Positions 32,111 through 41,890 of a stretch of DNA of 64,000 bases are shown here, in pieces. Every line of letters begins with the position of its first letter. The first letter of the stretch is position 1. The stretch is from Novosphingobium huizhouense (GTDB lineage: Bacteria > Pseudomonadota > Alphaproteobacteria > Sphingomonadales > Sphingomonadaceae). The notes under the pieces are model-generated. The model searched no databases. It saw only the letters and a list, made by a program, of their open reading frames with translations, and had not been told where the DNA came from. The DNA is taken from the NCBI RefSeq assembly GCF_020179475.1, contig NZ_JAILXZ010000001.1:1364001-1428000 (forward strand), written 5' to 3'. Made by a program: the position numbers and the translations under genes.

Positions 32111-33529
32111 TCAGGCAGCGAGCCCGAGCCAGCGCGCCAGCGGGTCGATCCGGCGCAGCACCAGCCGCTCGAGCAGCGCCAGCCCGGCCAGCGAGATCGC
32201 CAGCATCGGCAGCAGCAGCGCCAGCGCGCACAGGATCGCCATCGCCCCGCCGATCCGCGCCGGCGCCGCGGGCAGCGGCGGCGCGCCGAGCAGGTCCTTC
32301 GGCTTGCGCCGCCGCCACATCGCGAACCCGCTCGCCGCCAGCGTCACCAGCATCACCGCCGTCGCCAGCCCGACCAGCTGGTTGGCAAGGCCGAACAGCG
32401 CGCCTTCGTGCCAGGCGACGCCGTAGCCGACCACGCGGTCGATCGGGTGCTTGTCGGCGAAGGTCTCGCGCGCGGTCTCGCGCCCGGTGCGCGGATCGAG
32501 CCGGATGGTCACGCCGAGCGGGCGATCCTGCGTGTCCGAGCGGATCGTCCAGTCCTCGCGCGGCGGCGCCCCGAACGCCTGCGGCGCGCCGGGCGGCACG
32601 ACCACGACGGGGAAGGCGAGGTGCTCGGCCTTGGCCAGCGCCACCACTTCGCTCAGCGTCGGACCCTGCGGCCCGCCGTGATCGCCGTGAGACATGGGCT
32701 GGAGCCTCGCCCCGGCCCCTGCGGGCCCTGCAGACCCTGCGAGCATCGCGGCGTGGTCGTGGCCGGCATGGTCCTCGCCGGCGACCGGCGGCGGCGCCTT
32801 GCCGCCCACGGTCCAGGCCTGCCGTCCCTTGACCCAGCCCATCTCGGTCCGCACCGCGCGGAACGCCGAGCCCCAGACGTCGGCCCACGGCAGCCCGGTG
32901 ACCAGCAGCACCAGCGCGAGCCCCGCCACCCAGAAGCCCGTCACCGCGTGCAGGTCGCGCAGGGCGGTGCGCCCGCCCTTGCCGAGGCGCGGCCAGACCA
33001 CGCCGGCGAGGCCACGCCCGCGCGGCCACCACAAGTACAGGCCGCTCGCGATCAGCACGATCGCCCAGCTCGCCGCCAGCTCGACCAGCCAGCTTCCCTG
33101 CCGGCCGAGCAGCAGCTGGCCGTGGATGCGGTGCGCGATCTCGGCGATGCGCGTCTCGCTGGAAAGCGCGCCCAGCACCCGGCCCTGCGGCGAAACGAAC
33201 ACGTCGCGCATCCCGCCTTGCGCCGGCAGCGCGAGGTGCACCAGCGCGGCATCCCCCTCGCGCGCCGGCAGGCGGTAGAACAGGACGCTCGCGCCGGGAA
33301 AGGCCGCGCGCGCGGCATCGACCTGCGCTTCGGGCGCAACGCTGCCGCGGTCGGGCATGCCGGTGAAGGCGCGCTCCTCCCACGCGTCGATCTGCGGCTT
33401 GAACAGGTAGACCGCCCCGGTGCAGGCGAGCACCACGATCAGCGGGATCACGAACAGCCCGGCATAGAAATGCCAGCGCCAGATCGTGCGGACGAGCGCG
33501 GCGCGGCGCTGCGCGGGGATGGTCGTCAT
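32111..33529 (-). CDS. PepSY-associated TM helix domain protein
   Basis: A 472-residue inner-membrane protein with four to five membrane helices: about 15-40, 155-175, 205-225, 390-410 and 425-460. It has the PepSY-associated signature (WRWHFYAGLFVIPLIVVLACTGAVYLFKPQ, EIAHRIHGQLLLG, RDLHAVTGFWVAG). A periplasmic loop is rich in His and Met (DHAGHDHAAM, MSHGDHGG), a likely metal-binding patch. Such proteins accompany TonB receptors and are thought to reduce or handle siderophore iron or copper. It lies 16 bases after the receptor gene, probably the same operon. Confidence 0.9.
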   Translation of the reverse strand: MTTIPAQRRAALVRTIWRWHFYAGLFVIPLIVVLACTGAVYLFKPQIDAWEERAFTGMPDRGSVAPEAQVDAARAAFPGASVLFYRLPAREGDAALVHLALPAQGGMRDVFVSPQGRVLGALSSETRIAEIAHRIHGQLLLGRQGSWLVELAASWAIVLIASGLYLWWPRGRGLAGVVWPRLGKGGRTALRDLHAVTGFWVAGLALVLLVTGLPWADVWGSAFRAVRTEMGWVKGRQAWTVGGKAPPPVAGEDHAGHDHAAMLAGSAGPAGAGARLQPMSHGDHGGPQGPTLSEVVALAKAEHLAFPVVVVPPGAPQAFGAPPREDWTIRSDTQDRPLGVTIRLDPRTGRETARETFADKHPIDRVVGYGVAWHEGALFGLANQLVGLATAVMLVTLAASGFAMWRRRKPKDLLGAPPLPAAPARIGGAMAILCALALLLPMLAISLAGLALLERLVLRRIDPLARWLGLAA

Positions 33530-33545
33530 GCCTTGGCCCCTCCGC

Positions 33546-35546
33546 TCAGAACCGCGCGCGCAGGCCGGCGTAGATCGCCCGCCGCTCGACCGGGTAATAG
33601 ATCACCGAGCCCGCGCTCGCGCCGATGACCGCCGCCACGTCGCCGATCGCCTTCTTGCCCGTCAGGTTGCGCACGTCGGCGAACAGGTCGAGCCCGTCGC
33701 GCAAGGTCGCGCCCGCGGTCAGCCCCAGCAAGGCGTAGCCCGGCGTGCGCGTGGTGTTGCGATAGTCGGCATAGGCGCCTTGCGGCACCCATTCGAGATT
33801 GGGCGCGATGTGCAGCGCCTCGGACCCGAAGCGCACTTCGCTGCGCAGGACATTGCGAGGAACGACAGGCAGCCGGTTGTCGCCGTATTGCGCATCGCCG
33901 CGGAAGCGGAAGTTCGACCACTGCCACACCTGCCGCAGCCGCAGCCAGTCCGCCGGCTCCCACGAAAGTCCGGCCTCGATCCCTTCGTGCAGCGTGCGGT
34001 CGGCGTTGAACGTGCTCGCCGGGATGTCGACGCTCACCGTGTACTGGAGCATCTCGCCCTTCAGCGTGGCGCGATAGTAGGTCACGTCCCAGGCGAACGG
34101 CCCGCGCTTGCCGCGCGTGCCCACTTCGGCGGTCCAGGCCTTCTGCGGCTGGACGGGCACGAAGGTCACCGTCTGCGCCAGCTCGACGAACGTCGGGAAT
34201 TCGACCGAGCGGTTGGTGTTGGCGTAGACGTCGATCCCCTCGGCCGGCTGCCACAGCACGCCGATCTTGGGGCTGAACGCCTGGAACGAGGCACGCGCGT
34301 TGACCGTGCTGGGCATCGTGCGGTCCTGTTCGCGCCAGCCGTCGGCCCAGATCCCGCCGGCGATCAGCGACAGCCCGGCCACCGGCGTCACCCGCAGCTC
34401 CCCGTAAAGGTTGGCGGTGCGCGCGCGCTGCGTTGCTTCGAAGATCTGCGCCCCGCGATGCCCGTTCAGGTTGACGAACTGCTTGGCATCGGTCGTGCCC
34501 CAACGGATTTCGCCGCCGAGCGTGGCGGAGACGATCCCGCTGCTCCATTCGGCCCGCGCGAAGGTGCCCTTGTCCTCGCTTTTCTGGTCGATCACCACGT
34601 AGATCGGGTGGAACAGCTGCTTGTTGTTGGTGAAGCCGCCAAAGGTCAGCGTGCCGGCGCCAAGGTCGATGGTGGTGCGGTTCTGCAGGCGCAGGCTGGT
34701 GATGTCGCGCTGCTGGTCGCCCGCCGTATTGCCCTTGGCCGGATCGGTCAGCGCATCGCTTTCATTCAGGGCGCCGGGCAGCTCCTGGTGGATGTCGTTG
34801 ACGCTGGCATAGAAGCGCGTCGTGATGGTGTCCGAAAGCTTCACCCCGACATTGCCGTTGAAGCGCACCGAATGGCGTCTGGCATGCGTGCGGTCGCCAT
34901 CGTGACTGTCGACCGAAAGGCCGGCCCAGGCATTGGCGCGGTCATCGCCGAAGCCGCCCGAAAGGAGGCCGCGGATCATGTTGTACGAGCCGCCGTCGAG
35001 CCGGGCATAGATCCCGCGCGCGCTGTCGCCGCTCGGCGTCACGCCGTTGATCGCGCCGCCCAGCGTGCCCGAGCCGAAGCGCAGCGCATTGCCGCCGCGA
35101 TAGACCTCGAGATGGTCGAGGAAGATCGGCTCGAGTTCCTGGAAATCGCCGTTGTCGTCGGACAGGTTGATCGGCACGCCGTCCTGCAGCAGCGTCAGCC
35201 CGCGCATGTGGAAGCTGCGCGAAAGGCCCGAGCCGCGGATCGAGATGCGCACTTCCTGCCCGAAGCGCGGCTGGGTGTAGACCCCGGGCGAAAAGGCCAG
35301 CGTGTCGCGCAGCGACACCACCGTGCGATCGGCGTAGTCGTGATAGGGGACGACATCGACGCCGCCGGGGGTCCTGGCGATCTGCTCTTCGGCGATGGTC
35401 GCCTGGCCCTGGCCGATGACGATGATCGCAGGGGCCGCACCGCCCTCGTCGGGCGCTTGCTGGGCGTGGGCGAGCGGGGCGGCGATCGGGGCAGCGGCAA
35501 GCGGCAGCAGGCTCGCGAGCGCGAGCGCGGTACGGGAAACGGTCAT
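33546..35546 (-). CDS. TonB-dependent receptor (metal/siderophore type)
   Basis: A 666-residue outer-membrane receptor: signal peptide to about residue 29 (APLAHAQQ), then a plug (about 55-165: RTVVSLRDTLAFSPGVYTQPRFGQEVRISIRGSG, RGLTLLQDGVPINLSDDNGDFQELEPIFLDHLEVYRGGNALRFGSGTLGGAING). The 22-strand barrel ends AIYAGLRARF with terminal Phe. The plug type is that of FecA/OprC-like metal-complex receptors. Flanked by PepSY and DUF2946 genes on the same strand, which suggests iron or copper uptake. Confidence 0.92.
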   Translation of the reverse strand: MTVSRTALALASLLPLAAAPIAAPLAHAQQAPDEGGAAPAIIVIGQGQATIAEEQIARTPGGVDVVPYHDYADRTVVSLRDTLAFSPGVYTQPRFGQEVRISIRGSGLSRSFHMRGLTLLQDGVPINLSDDNGDFQELEPIFLDHLEVYRGGNALRFGSGTLGGAINGVTPSGDSARGIYARLDGGSYNMIRGLLSGGFGDDRANAWAGLSVDSHDGDRTHARRHSVRFNGNVGVKLSDTITTRFYASVNDIHQELPGALNESDALTDPAKGNTAGDQQRDITSLRLQNRTTIDLGAGTLTFGGFTNNKQLFHPIYVVIDQKSEDKGTFARAEWSSGIVSATLGGEIRWGTTDAKQFVNLNGHRGAQIFEATQRARTANLYGELRVTPVAGLSLIAGGIWADGWREQDRTMPSTVNARASFQAFSPKIGVLWQPAEGIDVYANTNRSVEFPTFVELAQTVTFVPVQPQKAWTAEVGTRGKRGPFAWDVTYYRATLKGEMLQYTVSVDIPASTFNADRTLHEGIEAGLSWEPADWLRLRQVWQWSNFRFRGDAQYGDNRLPVVPRNVLRSEVRFGSEALHIAPNLEWVPQGAYADYRNTTRTPGYALLGLTAGATLRDGLDLFADVRNLTGKKAIGDVAAVIGASAGSVIYYPVERRAIYAGLRARF

Positions 35547-35631
35547 GAAAACAAGCCAGTCCTGAAAGACGGAGTGTCGCGCGCGCCGGCGGGGCGCGCG
35601 CAGGTCGCATCGGTTCAGCCGCGTCGGCGGC

Positions 35632-36030
35632 TCAGGACAGGGCCGGGGGGCCGCAGGGCGGGGGCAGGAGCCGGGGCGCGCGCCGCAGCGCCGGAAGGGC
35701 GAGGGCGCCGAAGCCGAGTACGATCAGGAAGGCGAGCGCGGCTGCCAGCAGCACCGGATCCGCGCCCGACAGCGCCGCCATCCCCAGCCCGGCAAAGGCG
35801 CAGCTTTCGTTCGCCTTGGCGCCTTCAGGCACGCCCTGCTTGGTGACCTTGATCGTCACCGGCGCCGCGATGCCGGTCGCGTCGGCGCAGACCAGCACGG
35901 TAAAGCTCGAGCTGACGGTGCGGCCCGGCATGTATCCCGCCGGCACGAGCGCGCGCAGCGCCAACGCCAGCGCGACCAGCGCCATGGCGAGCCCGCGATT
36001 GCGCATCAGGATCGAACGCAGCGCCTGCAT
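35632..36030 (-). CDS. DUF2946-like membrane protein
   Basis: A 132-residue protein with two hydrophobic segments, at about 14-35 (GLAMALVALALALRALVPAGYMPG) and about 90-115. Two cysteines (VLVCADATG, ESCAFAGLGM) lie in the region between them. The RALVPAGYMP plus C...C pattern is typical of DUF2946 proteins found next to TonB receptors and copper-related genes. It is the probable first gene of the receptor/PepSY operon. Function unknown; metal handling is inferred from context. Confidence 0.75.
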   Translation of the reverse strand: MQALRSILMRNRGLAMALVALALALRALVPAGYMPGRTVSSSFTVLVCADATGIAAPVTIKVTKQGVPEGAKANESCAFAGLGMAALSGADPVLLAAALAFLIVLGFGALALPALRRAPRLLPPPCGPPALS

Positions 36031-36086
36031 GACGGGCGCGGTTACGCGTCGCGCGTCCGCTTGTCATCCCCCCGATCGTGAATAGC

Positions 36087-37004
36087 CTACTTACGTGCCT
36101 CGGCGAGGAGCCAGGTCCTGAAGCGGGCGAAATCGCCGTCGCGCGTCCTTCGCGGGGGGTGGACCAGGTAATAGGCGCGGGTGCCTTCGAGCGGGCGTTC
36201 GACCGGCACTTCGAGCAGGCCGGCGGCAAGCTCGGTCTCGACCAGGAAGCGCGGCAGCAGCGCGGCGCCCGCGCCTGCCACGGCGGCCTGCGCCAGCATC
36301 AGGAACTGCGAGAAGCGCTGGCGCGGCGGGCCTGCGGCAAGCTCGAGCCCGTCGGCCGCGAACCAGCGGCTCCACGCCTCGGGCTGCGCCGCGAGCGCGA
36401 GGAGGGGCGCTTCGAGCAGGTCGCGCGCCGAGACGATCCCCAGCCGGGCGCGCAGCGCGGGCGCGATCACCGGCACCATCACTTCGCCGAACAGCCGCTC
36501 GTGGACCAGCGGCTCGCCGCTCGCGCCCGCAGGCCAGTCGGGCGGGCCGACGTGGATCGCGGCGTCGAAGTCCTCGGCGGCGAAGTCGAACAGGTCGGTC
36601 CGCGCGATCATGCTCACCATCAGGTCGGGGTGGATCGCCGAAAGCGCGGGCAGGCGCGGGGCGAGCCAGCGCATCCCGAAGCCCGGCAGCGTCGCCAGCG
36701 TCACGCCGTGGTCGTGCGGCGCGATCAGGCGGCGCGTGGCGGTGCGGACCAGGCCGAGCGCGGCGGAGACTTCGCCGAGGTAGGCCTCGCCCGTGCGGTT
36801 GAGCGCGACCCGGCGACCGTGGCGCTCGAACAGCGCCTGCCCCAGCCAGTCCTCGAGATGGGCTATCTGCCGGCTCACCCCGCTCTGGGTCAGGCCGAGG
36901 CGGGCGGCAGCGCGGCTGAAGCTGCCCTCGCGCGCGGCGGCTTCGAAGCAGCGCAGCATCGACAGCGGCGGGAGCAGCCGGGGATCGTCGTCCTTCATGA
37001 CCAT
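36087..37004 (-). CDS. LysR-family regulator (GcvA-like)
   Basis: A 305-residue regulator with an N-terminal HTH (LLPPLSMLRCFEAAAREGSFSRAAARLGLTQSGVSRQIAHLEDWLGQALFERHGRRVALNRTGE, about residues 9-70) and an effector-binding domain of the GcvA/AmpR subgroup. Divergent from astD with about 93 bases between starts, so control of the arginine catabolic genes is likely. ATG 37004 or 36998 could initiate. Confidence 0.93.
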   Translation of the reverse strand: MVMKDDDPRLLPPLSMLRCFEAAAREGSFSRAAARLGLTQSGVSRQIAHLEDWLGQALFERHGRRVALNRTGEAYLGEVSAALGLVRTATRRLIAPHDHGVTLATLPGFGMRWLAPRLPALSAIHPDLMVSMIARTDLFDFAAEDFDAAIHVGPPDWPAGASGEPLVHERLFGEVMVPVIAPALRARLGIVSARDLLEAPLLALAAQPEAWSRWFAADGLELAAGPPRQRFSQFLMLAQAAVAGAGAALLPRFLVETELAAGLLEVPVERPLEGTRAYYLVHPPRRTRDGDFARFRTWLLAEARK

Positions 37005-37097
37005 AGGTCATCAATACGGCGCGATTATCGGCTTATCCAGAGCGCATCCGCGCGTATAGGATGGCCCGAAATTTCCTTGTCAGCAGGCGCTCGTTCG
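37005..37097. promoter_or_regulatory. Divergent promoter region LysR / astD
   Basis: 93 bases between divergent starts. It includes CATAGGTCATCAATACGG and GCGATTATCGGCTTATCC, AT-richer than the surroundings and suitable for LysR binding and overlapping promoters. No exact operator can be named. Confidence 0.4.
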
Positions 37098-38513
37098 ATG
37101 ACCACGCTCACTTCCACCTGTCCCGCCACCGGCGCCGTTCTCTGGGCCGGCGAGGCCGCCGATGCCGGCGCGGTCGCCGCTGCCGTCGCCCGCGCCCGCG
37201 TCGCCTTGCCCGGCTGGTCGCGCATGCCGCTCGAGGAGCGCATCGCGCTCGCTCGCGCCTATGCCGCGCGGCTCAAGGACCAGGCCGAGCCGCTCGCCCG
37301 CACGATCGCGCAGGAAACCGGCAAGCCGCTGTGGGAGACGCGCCAGGAGGTCGGCTCGATGGTCGGCAAGGTGGAACTCTCGATCCGCGCCCAGGCCGAG
37401 CGCGCCGGCACCCGCACCGATCCCGCGCCCTTCGGCAGCGCCACGCTGCGCCACAAGCCGCACGGGGTGATGGCGGTGCTCGGGCCCTACAACTTCCCCG
37501 GCCACCTGCCCAACGGCCACATCGTCCCCGCGCTGCTCGCCGGCAACACCGTGGTGTTCAAGCCGAGCGAGGAAACCCCGCTGGTGGGCGAGGCGATGGT
37601 CGCGCTGTGGCGCGAGGCGGGCCTGCCGGCGGACGTGCTGCAGGTGGTGCAGGGCGCGCGCGAAACCGGCGCGGCGCTGGTCGATGCCGATATCGATGGC
37701 CTGCTGTTCACCGGCAGCGCCACCACCGGCGCGTTCCTGCGCCGTGCGCTGGTCGATCGGCCGCACGTGATCCTCGCGCTGGAGCTGGGCGGCAACAACC
37801 CGCTGATCGCCTGGGACGGCGCGCCCGAGACCGTCGCCTCGATCGTCGCGGCCTCGGCCTTCGCCACCACCGGCCAGCGCTGTTCCTGCGCGCGCCGCCT
37901 GATCGTGCCGACAGGCGCTGCGGGCGACGCCATTGTTCAGGCGGTGGCCGCGCTTTCCGACCGCATGACCATCGGCGCGTGGGACGAAGACCCGCAGCCG
38001 ACGCTCGGCTCGCTGATCTCGGCCCGCGCCGCCGAAACCGCGCACCGCGCTTATGGTGCGCTGGTGGCTGGCGGGGCCAAGGTGATCCGCCCGCTCGCCG
38101 CCGTTCCCGGCCGCTCCGCCGCCTTCGTAACCCCGGCGATGATCGACGTGACCGGGCTCGATGTTCCCGATGCCGAGATCTTCGCTCCCGTGCTGCAGGT
38201 TCGCCGCGCCGCCGATTGGGACGAGGCGATCGCACTCGCCAATGCGACCGGGTTCGGCCTGTCGGGCGGGCTCGTTTCGGAAGATGGCGCGAAGTGGGAG
38301 GACTTCCTCGCCCGCAGCCGCGCCGGCGTCGTCAACTGGAACCGCCCGACCACGGGCGCAAGCGGGGCGATGCCGTTCGGCGGCCTCGGCGCATCGGGCA
38401 ACCACCGCCCGAGCGCCTATTACGCGGCGGACTACAGCGCCTATCCGGTCGCCTCGTTCGAAAGCCCGGCGTTGGCCGATCTCACCGCCGACCTCGTCGG
38501 GCTGAGGGGCTGA
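37098..38513 (+). CDS. astD: Succinylglutamate-semialdehyde dehydrogenase
   Basis: A 471-residue NAD-dependent aldehyde dehydrogenase, fourth step of the arginine succinyltransferase (AST) pathway. Blocks: GVMAVLGPYNFPGHLPNGHIVPALLAGNTVVFKPSEETP, ILALELGGNNPLIAWD and the catalytic Cys in TTGQRCSCARRL. The NFPGHLPNGH and GQRCSCARRL forms are characteristic of AstD within the superfamily. astB follows 4 bases after the stop, which supports the assignment. Confidence 0.93.
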   Translation: MTTLTSTCPATGAVLWAGEAADAGAVAAAVARARVALPGWSRMPLEERIALARAYAARLKDQAEPLARTIAQETGKPLWETRQEVGSMVGKVELSIRAQAERAGTRTDPAPFGSATLRHKPHGVMAVLGPYNFPGHLPNGHIVPALLAGNTVVFKPSEETPLVGEAMVALWREAGLPADVLQVVQGARETGAALVDADIDGLLFTGSATTGAFLRRALVDRPHVILALELGGNNPLIAWDGAPETVASIVAASAFATTGQRCSCARRLIVPTGAAGDAIVQAVAALSDRMTIGAWDEDPQPTLGSLISARAAETAHRAYGALVAGGAKVIRPLAAVPGRSAAFVTPAMIDVTGLDVPDAEIFAPVLQVRRAADWDEAIALANATGFGLSGGLVSEDGAKWEDFLARSRAGVVNWNRPTTGASGAMPFGGLGASGNHRPSAYYAADYSAYPVASFESPALADLTADLVGLRG

Positions 38514-38517
38514 TCCT

Positions 38518-39807
38518 ATGCGCGAGGTCAACTTCGACGGGCTGATCGGCCCCAGCCACAACTACGCCGGCCTCTCGCTCGGCAACCTCGCCTCGGCGCG
38601 CAACGCGGGCGGGGTGTCCTCGCCCCGCGCCGCCGCGCTGCAGGGCCTCGCCAAGATGCGCCGGGTGATGGACATGGGGCTCAGCCAAGGCTTCCTGCTG
38701 CCCCACGCGCGCCCCGATGCCGACTGGCTGCGCACGCTCGGCTTTGCCGGAAGCGACGACGAGGTCTGCGAAGCGGCGTGGAAGGCCGAGCCCGCGCTGC
38801 TGCGCAACGCCATGTCGGCGAGCGCGATGTGGACCGCCAATGCCGGCACGGTCAGCCCCGCGCCCGATTGCGCCGACGGGCGCTGCCACATCTCGGTCGC
38901 CAACCTCTCGACCATGCTTCACCGCTCGATCGAGGCGCCGCAGACGCTGCGGCAACTGAAGCTCGCCTTCGCTGACTCGCGCCACTTCGCGGTGCACGAT
39001 GCTCTGCCGGGTGGACTCGGCGACGAAGGTGCGGCGAACTTCATGCGCCTTGCCACCGCTCACGGCGCACCCGGCCTCGAAGTGCTGGTCTATGGAGAGC
39101 AGGGCCGCGCCGAATTCCCCGCGCGCCAGCACAAGGCGGCAAGCGCAGCGGTGGCACGCCGCCACGGGCTGTCGGAAGCGGGCACGCTGCTCGTCTGCCA
39201 GAGCGACGCCGCGATTGCGGCGGGCGCGTTCCACAACGACGTCGTCGCGGTTGCCAACGAGACCGTGCTGTTCACCCACGAACTCGCCTTCGAAGACCGC
39301 GATGGCACTTATGCCGCGATCCGCGAACGGCTGCCCTCGGTGCAGATCGTCGAAGCGCCCGCCGCGCGGATCAGCCTCGACGCCGCGATCCGCTCGTACC
39401 TGTTCAACTCGCAGCTGATCTCCCTGCCCGAAGGCGGCATGGCGCTGGTCCTGCCCGGCGAAGTGCGCGAAGTGCCCGAAGTGTGGGACTGGCTGCAGGA
39501 AATCGTCGCCGGCAATGGTCCGATCCGGCGGCTGGAAGTTGTCGAAGTGCGCGAATCGATGCGCAACGGCGGTGGCCCTGCCTGCCTGCGACTGCGCGTG
39601 GCGGTGAGCGACGAGGCTCTTGCTGCGATCGATCCGCGCTTCCTGCTCGATCCCGCCAAGGCCGACCGCATGGCCCAGGTGATCGAGGCGCACTGGCCCG
39701 AACGGATTGCTCCGGAAGACCTCGGCGATCCGGCGCTCTGGCGGCAATGCCGCACCGCGCGCACCGCGCTGCTCGATACGCTGGGCTTCGCTTCGGGAGA
39801 ACTGTGA
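38518..39807 (+). CDS. astB: N-succinylarginine dihydrolase
   Basis: A 429-residue cytosolic enzyme that converts N2-succinylarginine to succinylornithine, 2 NH3 and CO2. Signature blocks: [21 protein letters not shown] at the N-terminus, [36 protein letters not shown] (catalytic His) and [14 protein letters not shown] (catalytic Cys). The length is normal for the family. astA, astC and astE are not in this window. Confidence 0.96.
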   Translation: MREVNFDGLIGPSHNYAGLSLGNLASARNAGGVSSPRAAALQGLAKMRRVMDMGLSQGFLLPHARPDADWLRTLGFAGSDDEVCEAAWKAEPALLRNAMSASAMWTANAGTVSPAPDCADGRCHISVANLSTMLHRSIEAPQTLRQLKLAFADSRHFAVHDALPGGLGDEGAANFMRLATAHGAPGLEVLVYGEQGRAEFPARQHKAASAAVARRHGLSEAGTLLVCQSDAAIAAGAFHNDVVAVANETVLFTHELAFEDRDGTYAAIRERLPSVQIVEAPAARISLDAAIRSYLFNSQLISLPEGGMALVLPGEVREVPEVWDWLQEIVAGNGPIRRLEVVEVRESMRNGGGPACLRLRVAVSDEALAAIDPRFLLDPAKADRMAQVIEAHWPERIAPEDLGDPALWRQCRTARTALLDTLGFASGEL

Positions 39808-39865
39808 TCTTGCGCCTTGCGCGCCGCCGGTGTCATCTGCGCCGATAACAAGGCGGAGAGGACAC

Positions 39866-41344
39866 TTGCGGCACGTTCTGGCGATCGATCAGGGGACGAC
39901 CTCCACTCGCGCCATCCTGTTCGACGAGGACGCCCGTTCGGTTCGCGTGGCGCAGCGCGAATTCGCCCAGCATTATCCGCAAGCCGGCTGGGTGGAGCAC
40001 GACGCCGAGGACATCTGGCGCGATTGCCTTGCCGTCGCGCGCGAGGCGCTTGACGGCGTGCCGCCGTCGCAAGTCGCGGCCATCGGCATCGCCAACCAGC
40101 GCGAAACGGTGGTGGTCTGGGACCGGGCGAGCGGCGCGCCGATCCATCGCGCGATCGTCTGGCAGGACCGCCGCACCGCCGAAACCTGCGCCGCGCTGAA
40201 GGCCGACGGGGCCGAGGGAATCGTGACCGAGCGCACCGGGCTGCTGCTCGATCCCTACTTCAGCGCGACCAAGGCGGCGTGGATGCTCGATTCCGTGCCG
40301 GGCGCGCGCGATCGGGCCGAGCGCGGCGAGCTGGCCTTCGGCACGATCGACAGCTTCCTGCTGTGGCGGCTGACCGGCGGCAAGGTGCACGCCACCGACG
40401 TGACCAATGCCGGGCGCACGCTGCTCTACGACATCCGCCGCCAGTGCTGGGACGAGGAGCTGTGTCGCCTTCTGCGCGTGCCACCCGCCATCCTGCCGCA
40501 GGTGCGCGACAATTCCGGCCTGTTCGGCACGACCGACCCCGCGCTGCTCGGCGCCAGCCTGCCCATCGCCGGGATGGCGGGGGATCAGCAGGCGGCGCTG
40601 TTCGGGCAGGCCTGCTTCGCGCCCGGCATGGCCAAGAGCACCTATGGCACCGGCTGCTTCATGCTGATGAACACCGGCGGCGAAGCGCCGCGCTCGGCCA
40701 ATCGGTTGCTGACGACGCCCGCCTACCGCCTCGACGGGCATATGACCTATGCGCTCGAAGGGTCGATTTTCGTGGCGGGGGCCGCGGTCAAGTGGCTGCG
40801 CGATGGCTTGGGCGTGATCGCCCATGCCAGCGAGACGCATGGCCTCGCGACGCAAGTCGACGACAGCCACGGCGTGGTCATGGTCCCGGCCTTTGCCGGG
40901 CTGGGCGCGCCATACTGGGACCCGGACGCCAAGGGCGCGATATACGGCCTCACGCTCGGCGCAACGGCCGCGCATCTCGCGCGCGCGGCGCTCGAATCTG
41001 TCGCATTCCAGACGATGGACCTGGTCGAGGCGATGGTGCGCGACAGCGGCGCGCTGGCCGCGGCGCTGCGCATCGACGGCGGCATGGCGGCCAACGACTG
41101 GCTGTGCCAGTTCCTTGCCGACATGCTCGGCGTCGCGGTCGAAAAGCCGACCAATCTCGAAACCACGGCGCTGGGTGCGGCCTTCCACGCGGGCCTTGCC
41201 ACAGGCGTGTGGTCGGGGCTCGACGATCTGTCGCGCACCTGGGAAAGCGCCGCGCGCTTCACGCCGGCGATGCCGTCGGAACGTCGCGCCGGGCTGGCCG
41301 CCTTGTGGCGCGACGCGGTGCGCCGCACGCTTTCACAGGGCTGA
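39866..41344 (+). CDS. glpK: Glycerol kinase
   Basis: A 492-residue FGGY-family kinase that phosphorylates glycerol to sn-glycerol 3-phosphate. Blocks: [15 protein letters not shown] (phosphate 1), [91 protein letters not shown] and [22 protein letters not shown]. No ATG precedes the first motif. TTG 39866 behind GGCGGAGAGG is the start. No glpF or glpD is adjacent; the gene follows astB by 58 bases. Confidence 0.95.
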   Translation: MRHVLAIDQGTTSTRAILFDEDARSVRVAQREFAQHYPQAGWVEHDAEDIWRDCLAVAREALDGVPPSQVAAIGIANQRETVVVWDRASGAPIHRAIVWQDRRTAETCAALKADGAEGIVTERTGLLLDPYFSATKAAWMLDSVPGARDRAERGELAFGTIDSFLLWRLTGGKVHATDVTNAGRTLLYDIRRQCWDEELCRLLRVPPAILPQVRDNSGLFGTTDPALLGASLPIAGMAGDQQAALFGQACFAPGMAKSTYGTGCFMLMNTGGEAPRSANRLLTTPAYRLDGHMTYALEGSIFVAGAAVKWLRDGLGVIAHASETHGLATQVDDSHGVVMVPAFAGLGAPYWDPDAKGAIYGLTLGATAAHLARAALESVAFQTMDLVEAMVRDSGALAAALRIDGGMAANDWLCQFLADMLGVAVEKPTNLETTALGAAFHAGLATGVWSGLDDLSRTWESAARFTPAMPSERRAGLAALWRDAVRRTLSQG

Positions 41345-41434
41345 TACGTTGCATTGCGCAACCGAGGCTTGACCGCTTGCCGGGCGGGCGGCACACCTCT
41401 GGCTACCTTGCTCAACAGGGAGAGGATTCCTCAG

Positions 41435-41809
41435 ATGTTCAGTCACGTGATGGTCGGCAGCAACGACATTGCCGCCTCGAAGAAGTTCTATGACGCGACC
41501 TTCGCCGCGTTCGGCGGCAAGCCCGCGATCACGGACGAAAAGGGCCGCCTGATCTATCAGCACAACGGCGGAATGTTCATCGTCACCCCGCCCATCAACG
41601 GCCAGCCGGCGACGGGCGCCAACGGCGGCACGATCGGTTTCGCGATGACCCCGGAACAGGCCGATGCCTGGCACGCCGCGGGCGTCGCCAATGGCGGCAC
41701 GGCTTGCGAAGATCCGCCGGGACCGCGCGCCGGCAGCCCGTTCTACCTCGCCTACCTGCGCGATCCGGACGGCAACAAGCTCTGCGCGCTGCACGTGATC
41801 GGTTCGTAA
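41435..41809 (+). CDS. VOC (glyoxalase/dioxygenase) superfamily protein
   Basis: A 124-residue single VOC domain: FSHVMVGSNDIAASKKFYDATFAAFGGKP at the start, GGTIGFAMTPEQADAWHAAGVANGG in the middle, and FYLAYLRDPDGNKLCALHV at the end. This is the beta-alpha-beta-beta-beta pattern with a His at the N-terminal metal position and a C-terminal strand. Substrate unknown. AGGGAGAGG precedes ATG 41435. A bidirectional hairpin terminator follows. Confidence 0.88.
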   Translation: MFSHVMVGSNDIAASKKFYDATFAAFGGKPAITDEKGRLIYQHNGGMFIVTPPINGQPATGANGGTIGFAMTPEQADAWHAAGVANGGTACEDPPGPRAGSPFYLAYLRDPDGNKLCALHVIGS

Positions 41810-41836
41810 GAAACCATCACTAGCGCAGACGAAAAG

Positions 41837-41869
41837 GGGCGCGACCGGACTTCCGGCGCGCCCTTTTTT
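41837..41869. terminator. Bidirectional Rho-independent terminator
   Basis: GGGCGCG (41837-41843) pairs with CGCGCCC (41857-41863), and CCGGA with TCCGG inside it around a 2-base loop. TTTTTT follows on the + strand and AAAA precedes the stem, serving the minus strand. It lies between the convergent VOC and nusB genes. Confidence 0.9.
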
Positions 41870-41890
41870 CTGTCCTCAAAGGTGGGGCGA

